A stretch of 64,000 bases of DNA from Phenylobacterium sp. Root1290 (GTDB lineage: Bacteria > Pseudomonadota > Alphaproteobacteria > Caulobacterales > Caulobacteraceae). Below the pieces are notes generated by a model, which did no database searches, was not told where the DNA came from, and saw nothing but the letters and a program-made list of their open reading frames with translations. The stretch is from NCBI RefSeq assembly GCF_001425305.1, contig NZ_LMEE01000002.1, positions 127,284 to 191,283 on the forward strand, read 5' to 3'. Every line of letters starts with the position of its first letter. Within the stretch, counting starts at the first letter, position 1. Positions 63,842 to 64,000 of the stretch are shown here, in pieces. The translations under genes were made by a program, and so were the position numbers.

Positions 63842-64000
63842 ATGGTTACTCGGATGCGTGCGTCAACGGCCCTCAGCGTTGTGGCCGACAATCAAACCGC
63901 CGTCGCAGCGGCGCCGAGCGTCGCGGACAGGATTCGCCGATTGCAGGCCCAGGCCAAGAACCTGGCCCGCGAGCACATCATCGCGCTCGAAACTGCGATC
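63842..64000 (+). CDS. tandem paralogue of the preceding gene (3' end outside window)
   Basis: 53 codons are visible from ATG 63842 (GGGAG upstream) and the frame is open to the window end. It shares LSVVADN and RIRRLQAQAKNLAREH with the gene 61 nt upstream, where the matching core is RIRRLQAEAKSLAREH. The ATG at 63854 is an alternative start. The rest of the gene lies beyond the window. Confidence 0.6.
   Translation, partial: MVTRMRASTALSVVADNQTAVAAAPSVADRIRRLQAQAKNLAREHIIALETAI

Overview
The window is 64 kb of high-GC alphaproteobacterial chromosome. Gene content, the long hybrid histidine kinases, the pseudaminic-acid gene pseG and the N-terminally extended core proteins point to the Caulobacteraceae (Caulobacter/Phenylobacterium type). 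That placement is inferred from protein character, not from a database search. I see no insertion sequence, prophage, rRNA operon or CRISPR array, so this looks like ordinary chromosome with many regulators.

Layout. 1-4.3 kb: outer-membrane and exported functions: the end of an OprO/P-like porin, a DUF202 protein, and a tight run of DcaP-like porin, Tat-type glutaminase and exported amidohydrolase. 4.3-14.3 kb: small exported proteins, a CAU-anticodon tRNA (best read as lysidine tRNA-Ile2), panD, esterase and beta-lactamase-like hydrolases, and an M28 peptidase. 14.4-19.5 kb: rpoD, dnaG and an upstream HWE kinase, all on the minus strand. 19.5-24.5 kb: DUF808, an ECF41 sigma operon, a HAD hydrolase, and a PAS-HisKA-REC protein that has no ATPase domain. 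24.6-32.2 kb: carA and carB, separated by a YbjN protein, a sigma/anti-sigma pair and a cold-shock gene. 32.2-41.5 kb: a sigma factor/VOC pair, SDR, small kinase, greA, ELM1-like protein, GNAT, pseG, trxB and a MurA-type enzyme. 41.6-49.5 kb: a SleB-type hydrolase, a hybrid kinase, and nadABC preceded by two matching palindromes that look like operators. 49.5-56.5 kb: another hybrid kinase, three DJ-1/PfpI-superfamily genes, DUF1003 and a second SleB-type hydrolase. 57-61 kb: a translationally coupled trio (ketosynthase III-like, haem-oxygenase-fold protein, unfamiliar third protein) divergent from an alpha/beta hydrolase. 61-64 kb: uvrB and two tandem related small genes, the second cut by the window edge.

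How the genes work together. Complete or near-complete functional units are de novo NAD synthesis (nadABC), carbamoyl-phosphate synthetase (carA + carB) and the replication/transcription pair dnaG-rpoD. Three sigma factors, five histidine-kinase-type proteins and two anti-sigma or ECF-linked cassettes make the stretch strongly regulatory. The best candidate for an undescribed system is the three-gene cassette at 57.06-59.78 kb, which looks like a small biosynthetic pathway built on a Claisen-condensing enzyme and a possible metal-dependent oxygenase. A second recurring feature is tail-to-tail gene pairs that share a 4-nt CTAG or TTAG stop overlap (six cases).
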